56,707 nt of DNA from an uncultured Actinomycetes bacterium (GTDB lineage Bacteria; Actinomycetota; Actinomycetes; Mycobacteriales; Nakamurellaceae), in the NCBI GenBank assembly GCA_937926105.1, contig CALANS010000008.1, forward strand, positions 1 to 56,707. Direction: 5' to 3'. Every line of letters begins with the position of its first letter. Position 1 is the first letter of the stretch. The position numbers were made by a program, and so were the translations under genes. The notes under the pieces were generated by a model. It saw nothing but the letters and a program-made list of their open reading frames with translations, was not told the origin of the DNA and did not search any database. Below, in pieces: positions 1-7,836 of this stretch.

Positions 1-289
1 ACACGATCGGTGTCGCATAGAACAGCAACATGATCGTGCCGTGCATGGTGAACAGTTCGTTGTACTGCTCATCGGACAGGAACTGCAGCCCAGGGCGAGC
101 CAACTCCGCCCGCATCAGCAGGGCCATCGCCCCACCGATCATGAAGAACGTCAGCGTGGTGACCACGTACATCAACCCGATGACCTTGGGGTCCGTGGTG
201 CGCAGGTAGCTCAGGACCTTCGAGCCCCGAGCCGGACGACCTGGCGGGTATGGTCGAGACGCCGTGGGGCGAGGCAAGACTGCCGTCAT
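1..289 (-). CDS. ctaD: Cytochrome c oxidase subunit I (aa3 type), N-terminal part
   Basis: Catalytic subunit of the aa3 terminal oxidase, an inner-membrane protein carrying heme a, heme a3 and CuB. Only the first 96 codons lie in the window; the rest runs off the left edge. The start ATG (minus strand, at 289) has GGAGG 7 nt upstream. The product has a short basic leader, then a first membrane segment (about residues 37-60), then the conserved [12 protein letters not shown] stretch whose His is the usual low-spin heme a ligand. The other oxidase and bcc genes lie 11 kb away in this window, so ctaD is a separate transcription unit, as in mycobacteria. The family call is certain; activity cannot be judged from a fragment. 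Confidence 0.95.
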   Translation of the reverse strand, partial: MTAVLPRPTASRPYPPGRPARGSKVLSYLRTTDPKVIGLMYVVTTLTFFMIGGAMALLMRAELARPGLQFLSDEQYNELFTMHGTIMLLFYATPIV

Positions 290-497
290 ATGCGGACCTC
301 CAGCGACCGATGGTTCTCACGCTGGCCTCGGGGGGTTCGTCCGCACGGGCCTCCCGGGCACGTACCTCCTTTGATACACCCTGGTTGGTCAAAAAGGCAG
401 CGCCGGGGGCAGCTTCACAGGTAGCAGCCCGCCGGGACGCCCGCGCGTCGTCCCCGCGCAGTTGGCACGGGAGCCCGCCGGTGGCAGGCTGTCCGGC

Positions 498-710
498 ATG
501 GGTGACGAGATCGGCCAGAACACCGCCTGGTACTACTGCCTGCGCCACCACACCGTGGAACGCGAGGGTGAGTGCAAGGCAACGGACCGCCTGGGCCCCT
601 ATCCGGACCCGGAATCGGCCGCTCGCGCATTGGCCTCCGTCCGCGAGCGGGAGGAGCGGCTGGAGCGTGAGGACCGCGCGTGGGCCGGGGACGAGGAGCT
701 GGAGGACTGA
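498..710 (+). CDS. Small SPOR-like conserved protein
   Basis: A 70-residue hydrophilic protein, divergent from ctaD. The ATG at 498 is preferred over an in-frame upstream ATG at 462 because similarity to known small actinobacterial proteins starts at MGDEIGQ. The conserved core is a WYYCLRHHTVE stretch followed by DRLGPYPDPESAARAL, which resembles half of a SPOR (peptidoglycan-binding) repeat as annotated in many actinobacteria. No signal peptide or membrane segment is seen, so a cell-wall role is doubtful. The C-terminal third is a highly charged helix rich in Glu and Arg. Function is unknown. Confidence 0.75.
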   Translation: MGDEIGQNTAWYYCLRHHTVEREGECKATDRLGPYPDPESAARALASVREREERLEREDRAWAGDEELED

Positions 711-768
711 GGCATCGGGGTGACCCGGGCCGATCCGGGCACACAGCGCCGGATGGCATGATCGCGCC

Positions 769-2448
769 ATGCTCGCCGTCCGACGCTCTCGTCACCGTGT
801 GATCGTCGCGCTGGCGGTCGTGCTCGTCACCGTTTCGATGGTCAGCGCCTGCTCCGTGCTGTCCGGAACGCCGGTCCGCGGCAGCGCCGGCACTACGTCG
901 GACGGGCAGATCACCGTTCCGACCGACGCCTCCGGCACCGCCTCGACTCCGCCAGGGCCGATCCCGCCCGGGCTGGAGCGCTACTACACCCAGCGGTTGC
1001 AGTGGGGCGACTGCGCGCCGTACGCCACCACCACCGACGACCGGCAGGCCTACCGGACACCCGGCATCAGCTGCGCCCGCCTGACCCTGCCGATGGACTA
1101 CACCCAACCGGACGGGCAGACCATCACCATCGGGGTGTTGCGCAAACCGGCCACCGGCCAGCGCCAGGGATCGGTGCTGTTCAACCCGGGCGGGCCCGGT
1201 GCGTCCGGCATGTCCATCGTGGCCACCATCGCCGAGTACAACGCCGATCCCACGCTGAACGCTTCGTTCGACCTGGTGGGGTTCGATCCGCGCGGCGTCG
1301 GATCCTCCGAGCCGCACATCGCCTGCCAGACCGACGAGCAGCGCGACGCCGACCGGGCGAAGAACTGGCCGGGCTTCATGCGCACCTCCACGGCGCATGA
1401 GGTGACGGCCGCCAACGACGCCAGCAAGGCATTCGCGCGGGCCTGCGTGCACACCATCTCGCAGCAGGGCTCGGGAAACATAGACGGCAAGGCGTTCCTG
1501 GCCCAGGTCGGCACCACCAACGTCGCCAAGGACATGGATGTGCTGCGTGCCGTGCTGGGCGACGCCACGCTCACCTACGTCGGCTGGTCCTACGGCACCA
1601 GCATTGGCACCCAGTACGCCGAGCAGTTCCCGGGCAACGTGCGCGCGATGATCCTGGACGGCGCCATCAACCCCGCGGTCGACGCCGCGACCGACAGTCT
1701 GGACCAGACCACCGCCTTCCAACAGGCCTTCGACAGCTTCGCCGCGTGGTGCGCCAGCCGGCAGGGCTGCCCGTGGACCGCCGCCGACCGGGCCAACAGT
1801 ACGTTCCAACGACTCGCGAAACCCCTGATGACCACTCCGATGCCGATGCACGACGGTCGGTCGCTGAGCTTCCTGGACGCCGTCACCGGGGTCAGTGACG
1901 CGCTGTACTCCGATCTGTCCTGGCCAGACCTACTCACCGCACTGAAGGAGCTCGCCGCCGGTGACGGGCATGCCCTGATGGCACTCGCCGACGACTACAA
2001 CGGCCGCGATTCCGACGGGCACTACAGCGAATTGCTGGAGGCATTCACGGCGATCCGGTGCATGGACTCGGACCGCATCACCGACCCGGACGCGGCACTG
2101 GCGCTGAACCGGAAACTGATCGAGGCCGCGCCCTTCCAGGACAACGGCCAGCCCGCGGCCGCCGTCTTCGACACCTGCGCGTTCTGGCCGGTGCCACCCA
2201 CCCTGACCCCGCACACCCCCGACCCGCAAGGACTCTCGCCGGTGCTGGTGATCTCCACCACCGGCGACCCCGCCACCCCTTACCAGGACGGCGTCGCATT
2301 GGCCAAGGACTTGGGCGGGGCGCTGTTGACCGTGAAGGGCACCCGGCACACCGCGTTCATGCTGTCCGGGCTGACCTGCGTGGACCGGATCGGCAACGAC
2401 TACCTGATCAACCTCACCGTGCCGGACGCGGGCGCCACCTGCTCCTGA
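769..2448 (+). CDS. Secreted alpha/beta-hydrolase lipoprotein, S33 tripeptidyl aminopeptidase family
   Basis: Predicted extracellular peptidase or esterase of the S33 family (SlpD/SlpE, mycobacterial CaeA type). 559 residues. The N-terminus is a lipoprotein signal: basic start, hydrophobic core and lipobox VSAC, so the mature protein should be lipid-anchored at about Cys28. The oxyanion region FNPGGPGASG lies near residue 140, the nucleophile elbow GWSYGTS near residue 270, and a C-terminal GTRHTAF supplies the catalytic His with DPATPY before it, as in the family. A CATGAT box 6 nt before the ATG could be a -10 element for a leaderless transcript. The true substrate (peptide or ester) cannot be told. 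Confidence 0.88.
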   Translation: MLAVRRSRHRVIVALAVVLVTVSMVSACSVLSGTPVRGSAGTTSDGQITVPTDASGTASTPPGPIPPGLERYYTQRLQWGDCAPYATTTDDRQAYRTPGISCARLTLPMDYTQPDGQTITIGVLRKPATGQRQGSVLFNPGGPGASGMSIVATIAEYNADPTLNASFDLVGFDPRGVGSSEPHIACQTDEQRDADRAKNWPGFMRTSTAHEVTAANDASKAFARACVHTISQQGSGNIDGKAFLAQVGTTNVAKDMDVLRAVLGDATLTYVGWSYGTSIGTQYAEQFPGNVRAMILDGAINPAVDAATDSLDQTTAFQQAFDSFAAWCASRQGCPWTAADRANSTFQRLAKPLMTTPMPMHDGRSLSFLDAVTGVSDALYSDLSWPDLLTALKELAAGDGHALMALADDYNGRDSDGHYSELLEAFTAIRCMDSDRITDPDAALALNRKLIEAAPFQDNGQPAAAVFDTCAFWPVPPTLTPHTPDPQGLSPVLVISTTGDPATPYQDGVALAKDLGGALLTVKGTRHTAFMLSGLTCVDRIGNDYLINLTVPDAGATCS

Positions 2449-2508
2449 ACGGGACTGGGTGTGCGCATGTCGGGTGCGTGGGTCCGGCGTGAGCGTGTGG
2501 GCGTGTCG

Positions 2509-3795
2509 TCAGGCGGGCCCAGCCGTCAGCGCCGCCGCCGGATGCCCCGCCTCCTGATCGGCGACCCACAGGCCGATCAACCCGCGGAAGTGAGCCAGGA
2601 ACCGCTCGTGTTCGTGCTCCGGGTAGGTGCTGCGGACCGTGGCCACCAGCAATTCGTCGAACGCGGGGGAGCGCACCCAGTCGTAGACGATCTCCGGCAG
2701 CGATGCCAGCGCCGTCCCGCAGAACTCCCGGTACGCCTCGGCGGTGAAGTAGTCGTCGGCCAGTCGCGCGTACCGGCCCAGCTTGTCGTTCCAGGACAGG
2801 TCGGAGTCGTCGGCTACGTCGAACCAGTTGCGGCTGATGGTGTCCACCTGGGGCTGCCGGCGGGTGACCGCACAGAACACCGACCAGGCCAGCAGCTGAG
2901 TGATCGCCCACGGGAAGTAGTAATGCAGCGAGGTGATCGCGATGTCCGGGCAGGCGTTCGCGTAGTCGATGGGCTGCACCTGGGTGCCCGTCACCAGCGC
3001 TTCGCAGGAATTGAACTCCCAGCGGAAGAACGCGTTGATGGTCCGCGACAGGGTGAGAATCTCCATGCCCGCCTCGGCCGGCAGGAAGTCATGGCTGACC
3101 TCGTACCGGTCGTGCATCGGCAGCTCCGGCCGGAACCGCATGATCTTGGTCTCGGGTCCGATGGTCAGCGAGCGGGCGAACGAATCGAACCCCGTCACCG
3201 CTCCCTGCAGGTGCATCAGCATCCGGCCCGATTCGTCGTACGCCCGGTGCAGCGCCGCCGAATCGTCGATCCGGCTCACCCCGCGCCACGCGCCGCCGTC
3301 GAACGGCTTCATGAACATCGGATAGCCCACCCGGGAGGCCACCTCGTCCAGGTCGAACGGCAGGTTGTAGCGCTCGGCGGTGTAGGCCCACTTCTCGTGG
3401 TCCACCGGGTTCTTGTAGGGCACCAGGGTGGTCGGTGGGATATCGAAGCCGAGGCGGATCATCGCGCAGTACGCCGAATGCTTTTCCATGGCCTGGAACG
3501 TGAATGGGTTGTTCAGCAGGTACGTGTCGTTGACCAGCGCGGCCTTCTTCAACCACTCCCGGGGCACGTAGTACCACCAGGCGAGCCGGTCGATCACCAG
3601 GTCGTGCCGGACCGGGGCTCGCAGGTCGAACGGCTCGATGGTCACGCGCTCGGTGCTGATCCGATGCTCGGCGCCGGCATGGGTCACCGGGCCTAGCCGG
3701 CGCACCAGGGTTTCGAAGGCCGTGGGCCAGTCGTTCTCGGTGCCCAGCAGCAGGCCGATCAGGTGGGTGGTGCGGTCGGGTCGCGCGCTCGTCAT
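2509..3795 (-). CDS. ATP-grasp superfamily protein divergent from glnA2
   Basis: 428 residues counted from MTSARPD (an upstream in-frame ATG at 3846 is less likely because it lies close to the glnA2 promoter). The central part, with VGYPMFMKPFDGGAWRGV and a downstream MRFRPELPMHDRYEV segment, looks like the ATP-binding lobes of an ATP-grasp ligase. The N-terminal half has conserved aromatic stretches (LAWWYYVPREWLKKAALV, LLNNPFTFQAMEKHSAYC). It shares a 71-bp intergenic space with glnA2 on the opposite strand. An amide- or gamma-glutamyl-ligating role linked to glutamine metabolism is a guess from context; substrate and product are unknown. No signal peptide or membrane segment. Confidence 0.7.
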   Translation of the reverse strand: MTSARPDRTTHLIGLLLGTENDWPTAFETLVRRLGPVTHAGAEHRISTERVTIEPFDLRAPVRHDLVIDRLAWWYYVPREWLKKAALVNDTYLLNNPFTFQAMEKHSAYCAMIRLGFDIPPTTLVPYKNPVDHEKWAYTAERYNLPFDLDEVASRVGYPMFMKPFDGGAWRGVSRIDDSAALHRAYDESGRMLMHLQGAVTGFDSFARSLTIGPETKIMRFRPELPMHDRYEVSHDFLPAEAGMEILTLSRTINAFFRWEFNSCEALVTGTQVQPIDYANACPDIAITSLHYYFPWAITQLLAWSVFCAVTRRQPQVDTISRNWFDVADDSDLSWNDKLGRYARLADDYFTAEAYREFCGTALASLPEIVYDWVRSPAFDELLVATVRSTYPEHEHERFLAHFRGLIGLWVADQEAGHPAAALTAGPA

Positions 3796-3854
3796 ACCCG
3801 TTGATCCTGCTGTCCGCCCGCCCCGTCCGCAACACGCCGGAAACACAAGGCTTC

Positions 3855-3860
3855 TAGGGT
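3855..3860 (+). promoter_or_regulatory. Leaderless -10 box of glnA2
   Basis: TAGGGT lies 6 nt before the glnA2 ATG with no Shine-Dalgarno sequence. A TANNNT box 6-7 nt before the start codon is the usual sign of a leaderless transcript in actinobacteria. Confidence 0.6.
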
Positions 3861-3866
3861 GACGGC

Positions 3867-5207
3867 ATGGATCGTCAGCAGCAGTTCGTCCTGCGCACCC
3901 TGGAGGAGCGGGACATCCGCTTCGTGCGGCTGTGGTTCACCGATGTGCTCGGCTTTTTGAAGTCGGTCGCCGTGGCGCCGGCCGAACTCGAGGGCGCCTT
4001 CGCGGACGGGATCGGGTTCGACGGATCGTCCATCGAGGGCTTCGCCCGGGTGCACGAGTCCGACATGATCGCCCGACCCGATCCAGCCACCTTCCAGGTG
4101 CTGCCGTGGGAGGCGGACGACGGCAAGGTCTACTCCGCCCGGATGTTCTGCGACATCGCGATGCCCGACGGCAGCCCCTCCTGGGCGGACCCGCGGCACG
4201 TGCTGCGCCGGGTGCTCGGTGAGGCGGCGGCGATGGGATTCACCTGCTACGTGCATCCGGAGATCGAGTTCTTCCTGCTGCGTGGGCTGCCCGAGGACGG
4301 CAGCGTTCCGGAGCCCGCCGACCGCGGCGGGTTCTTCGACCAGGCCTCGCACGACATCGCGCCGCACTTTCGCCGCGGGGCCATCGACTCGCTGGAGTCC
4401 ATGGGCATCTCGGTGGAATTCTCCCACCACGAGGGGGCGCCCGGGCAGCAGGAGATCGACCTGCGCTACGCGGATGCGCTGACCATGGCAGACAACATCA
4501 TGAGCTTCCGGTACGTGGTCAAGGAGGTGGCGATCACCCAGGGGGTGCACGCATCCTTCATGCCCAAGCCATTCCGAGACCAGCCCGGATCGGCGATGCA
4601 CACCCACTTCTCGCTGTTCGAGGGGGAGTCCAACGCGTTCCACGACCCCGGCGGGCAGTACCAGATGTCGGCCACCGGGCAGGCGTTCCTCGCCGGCGTG
4701 CTGCGGCACGCGCCGGAGTTGACGGCGGTCTGTTGCCAATTCGTCAACTCATTCAAGCGGCTGGTGATCGGGGAGGAGGCGCCGACTGCGGTGTCCTGGG
4801 GGCAGGCCAACCGGTCGGCGCTGATCCGGGTGCCGAACTACTCGCTGCAGCGGTCGGCCAGCCAGCGGCTGGAGTTCCGGCTGCCGGACTCAGCGTGCAA
4901 CCCCTACCTGATGTTCGCGGTCGTGATTGCCGCCGGGTTACAGGGGATACGCGAGGGTTACGAGTTGCCGCCGGAGGCCGAGGAGGACGTGTCGTACCTG
5001 TCCTCTGCGGAGCGCCGGGCGTTGGGCTACCCCGGGCTTCCTACGTCGCTGGAATCCGCGCTGGCCGCCATGGAATCGTCCGAGCTGGTGGCGCACGCCC
5101 TGGGGGAGCACGTCTTCGAGTTTTTCCTGCGTAACAAGAAGGCCGAGTGGGAGGCCTACCGCCGGCAGGTCACCTCCTACGAGCTGCAGCGCTACCTGTC
5201 GCTGTAG
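3867..5207 (+). CDS. glnA2: Glutamine synthetase, type I, GlnA2-like
   Basis: ATP-dependent amidation of glutamate in the cytosol. 446 residues, the same length as M. tuberculosis GlnA2, and the N-terminus (LEERDIRFVRLWFTDVLGF, then GIGFDGSSIEGFARV) is close to that protein as I recall it. The beta-grasp domain covers about residues 15-95. The catalytic domain carries EIEFFLLR and a GQQEIDLRYADALTMADNI metal-binding stretch, with MPKPFRDQPGSAMHTHFSLF in the nucleotide/ammonium region. It is the GlnA2 class rather than the main GlnA1 enzyme, so it may not be the principal ammonium-assimilating synthetase. Divergent from an ATP-grasp gene and convergent with the tetR group. Confidence 0.95.
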   Translation: MDRQQQFVLRTLEERDIRFVRLWFTDVLGFLKSVAVAPAELEGAFADGIGFDGSSIEGFARVHESDMIARPDPATFQVLPWEADDGKVYSARMFCDIAMPDGSPSWADPRHVLRRVLGEAAAMGFTCYVHPEIEFFLLRGLPEDGSVPEPADRGGFFDQASHDIAPHFRRGAIDSLESMGISVEFSHHEGAPGQQEIDLRYADALTMADNIMSFRYVVKEVAITQGVHASFMPKPFRDQPGSAMHTHFSLFEGESNAFHDPGGQYQMSATGQAFLAGVLRHAPELTAVCCQFVNSFKRLVIGEEAPTAVSWGQANRSALIRVPNYSLQRSASQRLEFRLPDSACNPYLMFAVVIAAGLQGIREGYELPPEAEEDVSYLSSAERRALGYPGLPTSLESALAAMESSELVAHALGEHVFEFFLRNKKAEWEAYRRQVTSYELQRYLSL

Positions 5208-5301
5208 CCGTCTCTCATCGCCGGTCCCCGCCCTGGCATACCAGGCGCTCATGGACAGATCCGCGCGAAACCGGCGGGTGAGCGCTCGCCGGAGCCGGCG
5301 G

Positions 5302-5382
5302 AATTATTCGCACCTCGTGGGGATCACGGTTCGCATCGATGCAGGTCGGGCATTCCAAGATCCCCACGAGGTGCGAATAATT
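5302..5382. repeat. Perfect 24-bp inverted repeat with 33-nt spacer
   Basis: Arms at 5302-5325 and 5359-5382 are exact reverse complements, beginning AATTATTCGCACC and ending GGTGCGAATAATT. The 33-nt spacer holds a small palindrome GCATCGATGC (5333-5342). The element lies between the convergent ends of glnA2 and tetR. A two-way terminator is possible but the spacer is long; the AT-rich outer ends suggest a mobile or REP-like element instead. Just downstream a GC-rich 16-17 bp word is directly repeated (about 5383-5417). Confidence 0.85.
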
Positions 5383-5424
5383 TTCGGGCGGGGCGCGGCT
5401 CGTTTCGGGCGGGGCGCGGCCCGA

Positions 5425-6204
5425 TCAGGGTGCCGCGAGCTCGAGCGCGGCGCAGGCCAGCTCCGTGAGCTGATCGGCCAGCTCCGCATCGTCCAGCGGC
5501 GATGAGAACGTCCCCACCGCGTTGAGCATCCCGAACACCGCGTGCACGGCGGTGCGCACCCGCTCGTCCGGCCAATCTGGGTGCACCCGAGCTAGCAGCC
5601 AGCGCCAGCGAGCTACCAGATCGCGTTGCCGATGCCGGAGCCGCTGGGCATGCTCCGCCGGCAGGTGATGCACCTCGCGGACGAACACCGCCATCAGCCC
5701 GCGGCGCTCGGCGACCGCGGCGGCATAGTGCGCCACCTGGCCGGCCAGTGCGCGCGCCGGGCTCCGGGGTACGGCGCCGTCCCGGGTGGCGGGTCCAGTG
5801 TCTACCTGGTCTCGGGTGGCGGCTCCGGTGTCTGTCTGGTCTCGGGTGGCGGCTCTGGTGTCTGTCTGGTCTCGGGTGGCGGCTCCGGCGTCTGCCGGGC
5901 CCGGGCCACCGTTGTCCGGCCAACCCGGCCCCCCGGCGTGGCCACCCGCCGCGTCGATGTCGGTCCCGGGAACGTCGACGGCGTCGATGATCCCGTCGAT
6001 CACGGCCGCCAGTACCGCCGCCTTCGACTCGAAGTGCCGGTAGATCGCCGGCCCCGTCACGCCCGCGGCAGCGCCGATGTCGTCCATGCCCACGGCCGGA
6101 TACCCGTGCTCGGCGAACAGTTCCGCGGCGGCTGCCACGATCGCGTGTCGGCGTCGCGCGCCCCGATCGGTCCGCCGGGTGGATCGGTCGGCGGGATCAG
6201 CCAT
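5425..6204 (-). CDS. TetR family transcriptional regulator with repeat-containing linker
   Basis: 259 residues. The N-terminal helix-turn-helix is typical (residues about 18-63: AAAELFAEHGYPAVGMDDIG, then VTGPAIYRHFESKAAVL). Between the DNA-binding domain and the ligand-binding helices is an unusual Asp/Ala/Thr-rich linker built from four tandem 10-residue units (AATRDQTDTG-like), encoded by 30-bp DNA repeats. The C-terminal domain (VHHLPAEHAQRLRHRQRDLV onward) resembles TetR proteins that control fatty-acid or acyl-CoA genes. Overlaps the upstream DUF2087 gene by 8 bp, so the two are translationally coupled. Target genes are not evident. Confidence 0.9.
   Translation of the reverse strand: MADPADRSTRRTDRGARRRHAIVAAAAELFAEHGYPAVGMDDIGAAAGVTGPAIYRHFESKAAVLAAVIDGIIDAVDVPGTDIDAAGGHAGGPGWPDNGGPGPADAGAATRDQTDTRAATRDQTDTGAATRDQVDTGPATRDGAVPRSPARALAGQVAHYAAAVAERRGLMAVFVREVHHLPAEHAQRLRHRQRDLVARWRWLLARVHPDWPDERVRTAVHAVFGMLNAVGTFSSPLDDAELADQLTELACAALELAAP
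5785..5904. repeat. Four tandem 30-bp repeats inside tetR
   Basis: Units start at 5785, 5815, 5845 and 5875; units 2 and 3 differ at one base. They keep the reading frame and code for the tetR linker, so copy-number change would lengthen or shorten the linker by 10 residues per unit. Confidence 0.9.
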
Positions 6205-6511
6205 CGGAGCCGACGTGCACCGTCCCGCCGGATCGCCAGTACTGCCCGTCCGCGCGATCCAGCATGCCGGCGTCGACCAGGTCGCGCCGCAGCCGCACGT
6301 AATCGTCGAAGACGCCGATCAGCTCGCGGTTGACTTCCGACTCGGTGTACCGGACTCCGGGAACGAAGCGCTGCGCCACCACGTCTAGCGCCGCCAACTG
6401 CCGCGACCTTTTTGCCGGCATCGCCAGCAGCCGGCCGTCGGCGTCGAAGAACCGGGCGCGCACCAGGTCGGTAGCCCGAGCCGCGGCACGGTCCAGTTCT
6501 GGCTGCGTCAT
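6197..6511 (-). CDS. DUF2087 domain protein
   Basis: 104 residues, almost entirely the DUF2087 domain: FFDADGRLLAMPAKRSRQLA, then VPGVRYTESEVNREL and DYVRLRRDLVDAGMLDR. The fold is thought to be winged-helix-like, and related domains occur at the C-terminus of ArsR- or GNAT-type proteins. Here it stands alone and is followed, with an 8-bp overlap, by the tetR gene. A regulatory or RNA/DNA-binding role is possible but not shown. Confidence 0.85.
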   Translation of the reverse strand: MTQPELDRAAARATDLVRARFFDADGRLLAMPAKRSRQLAALDVVAQRFVPGVRYTESEVNRELIGVFDDYVRLRRDLVDAGMLDRADGQYWRSGGTVHVGSDG

Positions 6512-6521
6512 ACGTACCGGC

Positions 6522-7157
6522 TCAGTCGACGATCTCGCCGCGCTGCACCCGCGGGCGCGGGACCCGCCACTTGCGAATCAGACAGGCGCGGTTGAACGCG
6601 TAGAAGCCCAGCGACGATCCCTTGGTCGACTGGCCGGACTTGTCGCCCTTGGGGAAGCGCTCCCGCACCATCCGGGACAGCCGCCGGCCGAAGACGACCG
6701 AGTCCGCCACGGCGGCCAGGATCGCGACCATCAGCACCATCGGGAAGTAGGTGGTGACGAACGGGATCGGCACCAGCAGCACCAGGAACGACACCACCGC
6801 GATCGGCAGCAGCAGTCCGGCGAGGTTGCGCCGGGCGTCCACCATGTCCCGCACGAACGCGCGAATCTCACCCTTGTCGCGCGGCAGCACGTAGGCGTCG
6901 TCACCGCGCATCATCCGCTCGCGGCGCTCGGCCGTCAGGGCGCGGCGCTCGTCCTTGGTCAATTTGGCGCCGGACTGCTTGGAACGGCGGATCGCCTCGC
7001 GCTGCGTCATCGGAGGCGGCGCGACCGGCCCGCGGCGGCCCTCGGCGTCCCGTCGCTTGGGGGTGGGCCGGCCCTTACCGACGACCGGCGCGTCCTCGAC
7101 AACGGGTGCGACGGCGTCCAGGGCCGGATCGGGCGACTTGCGACGCAGCAGACTCAC
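6522..7157 (-). CDS. DUF3043 membrane protein
   Basis: 211 residues. A charged, Pro/Arg/Lys-rich N-terminal half contains GKGRPTPKRRDAEGRRGP, diagnostic of DUF3043, followed by RGDDAYVLPRDKGEIRAFVRD. Two membrane helices follow (about residues 112-133 and 137-157: LLLPIAVVSFLVLLVPI and FPMVLMVAILAAVADSVV), then a basic C-terminal tail. The starting GTG at 7157 has no Shine-Dalgarno sequence but TAGGCT stands 7 nt upstream (7165-7170), consistent with a leaderless transcript. Widespread in actinobacteria, next to the A-type Fe-S carrier gene; function unknown. Confidence 0.88.
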   Translation of the reverse strand: MSLLRRKSPDPALDAVAPVVEDAPVVGKGRPTPKRRDAEGRRGPVAPPPMTQREAIRRSKQSGAKLTKDERRALTAERRERMMRGDDAYVLPRDKGEIRAFVRDMVDARRNLAGLLLPIAVVSFLVLLVPIPFVTTYFPMVLMVAILAAVADSVVFGRRLSRMVRERFPKGDKSGQSTKGSSLGFYAFNRACLIRKWRVPRPRVQRGEIVD

Positions 7158-7319
7158 GACTGCCAGCCTAGGTCACCGCGACACTGGCACCGTTCCGCGG
7201 CGCGTCCGGCCGCAAGCGTGGCATCATCGACAGTGACGATGCGGGCGGCAGTCAACATCCGCCCGACATTGTCGGGCCCGCAACCCGCGGGCATCGCAGA
7301 CGTGGACAGGAGCACACCG

Positions 7320-7679
7320 GTGACCTCGGCCGATACCCAGACCCCGACCCGCAGCCACCAAGTCACCCTGACCGAAGCGGCAGCCAGCAAGGCGCGCGCG
7401 CTGCTGGAGCGGGATGGCAGTCCCGACATGGTGCTGCGGATGGCGGTGCAGCCCGGCGGCTGCTCCGGCCTGCGCTATGAGCTGTTCTTCGACGACCGCA
7501 GCCTGGACGGCGACGCCGTGCAGGAGTTCGGCGGGGTCCGGCTCGTGGTGGACAAGATGAGCAAGCCATACCTGGACGGCGCCGTCATCGACTTCGTCGA
7601 CTCCATCGACAAGCAGGGCTTCACCATCGACAACCCCAACGCGCAGAACTCCTGCGCCTGCGGCGACTCGTTCCACTGA
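7320..7679 (+). CDS. erpA: A-type iron-sulfur cluster carrier (HesB/IscA/ErpA)
   Basis: 119 residues from GTG at 7320, chosen because GGAG stands 8-12 nt upstream and the domain follows at once (VTLTEAAASKARALLERDG). It should accept and hand over Fe-S clusters in the cytosol. The three conserved cysteines are present: one in QPGGCSGL and two in the C-terminal CACGDSF. Length and motifs match M. tuberculosis Rv2204c. Divergent from DUF3043 and followed by adenosine kinase. ErpA is the usual name for actinobacterial members; IscA/SufA cannot be ruled out from sequence alone. Confidence 0.93.
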   Translation: MTSADTQTPTRSHQVTLTEAAASKARALLERDGSPDMVLRMAVQPGGCSGLRYELFFDDRSLDGDAVQEFGGVRLVVDKMSKPYLDGAVIDFVDSIDKQGFTIDNPNAQNSCACGDSFH

Positions 7680-7836
7680 CCGAGCTCCCCGGCAACAGGA
7701 TTTCCGGGCGCGATATTCGGGTGGGCGTGGTCCCGGCGGCACCGTCACCGCCCGCATCTACCGGCCCGTACGCCGGGTAGGGTCGTAGCCGCCCAGGCGG
7801 CACCAGCCGCGATCGCCCACCGTCGGGAGCCGCACC

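Noticed and set aside
415..1851. 478-codon minus-strand frame opposite the S33 peptidase gene
   Set aside because: Opposite a gene with lipobox and full catalytic triad; the product has no recognisable features.
2461..3696. 411-codon plus-strand frame opposite the ATP-grasp gene
   Set aside because: His/Val/Arg-rich shadow; the minus-strand product has a coherent fold.
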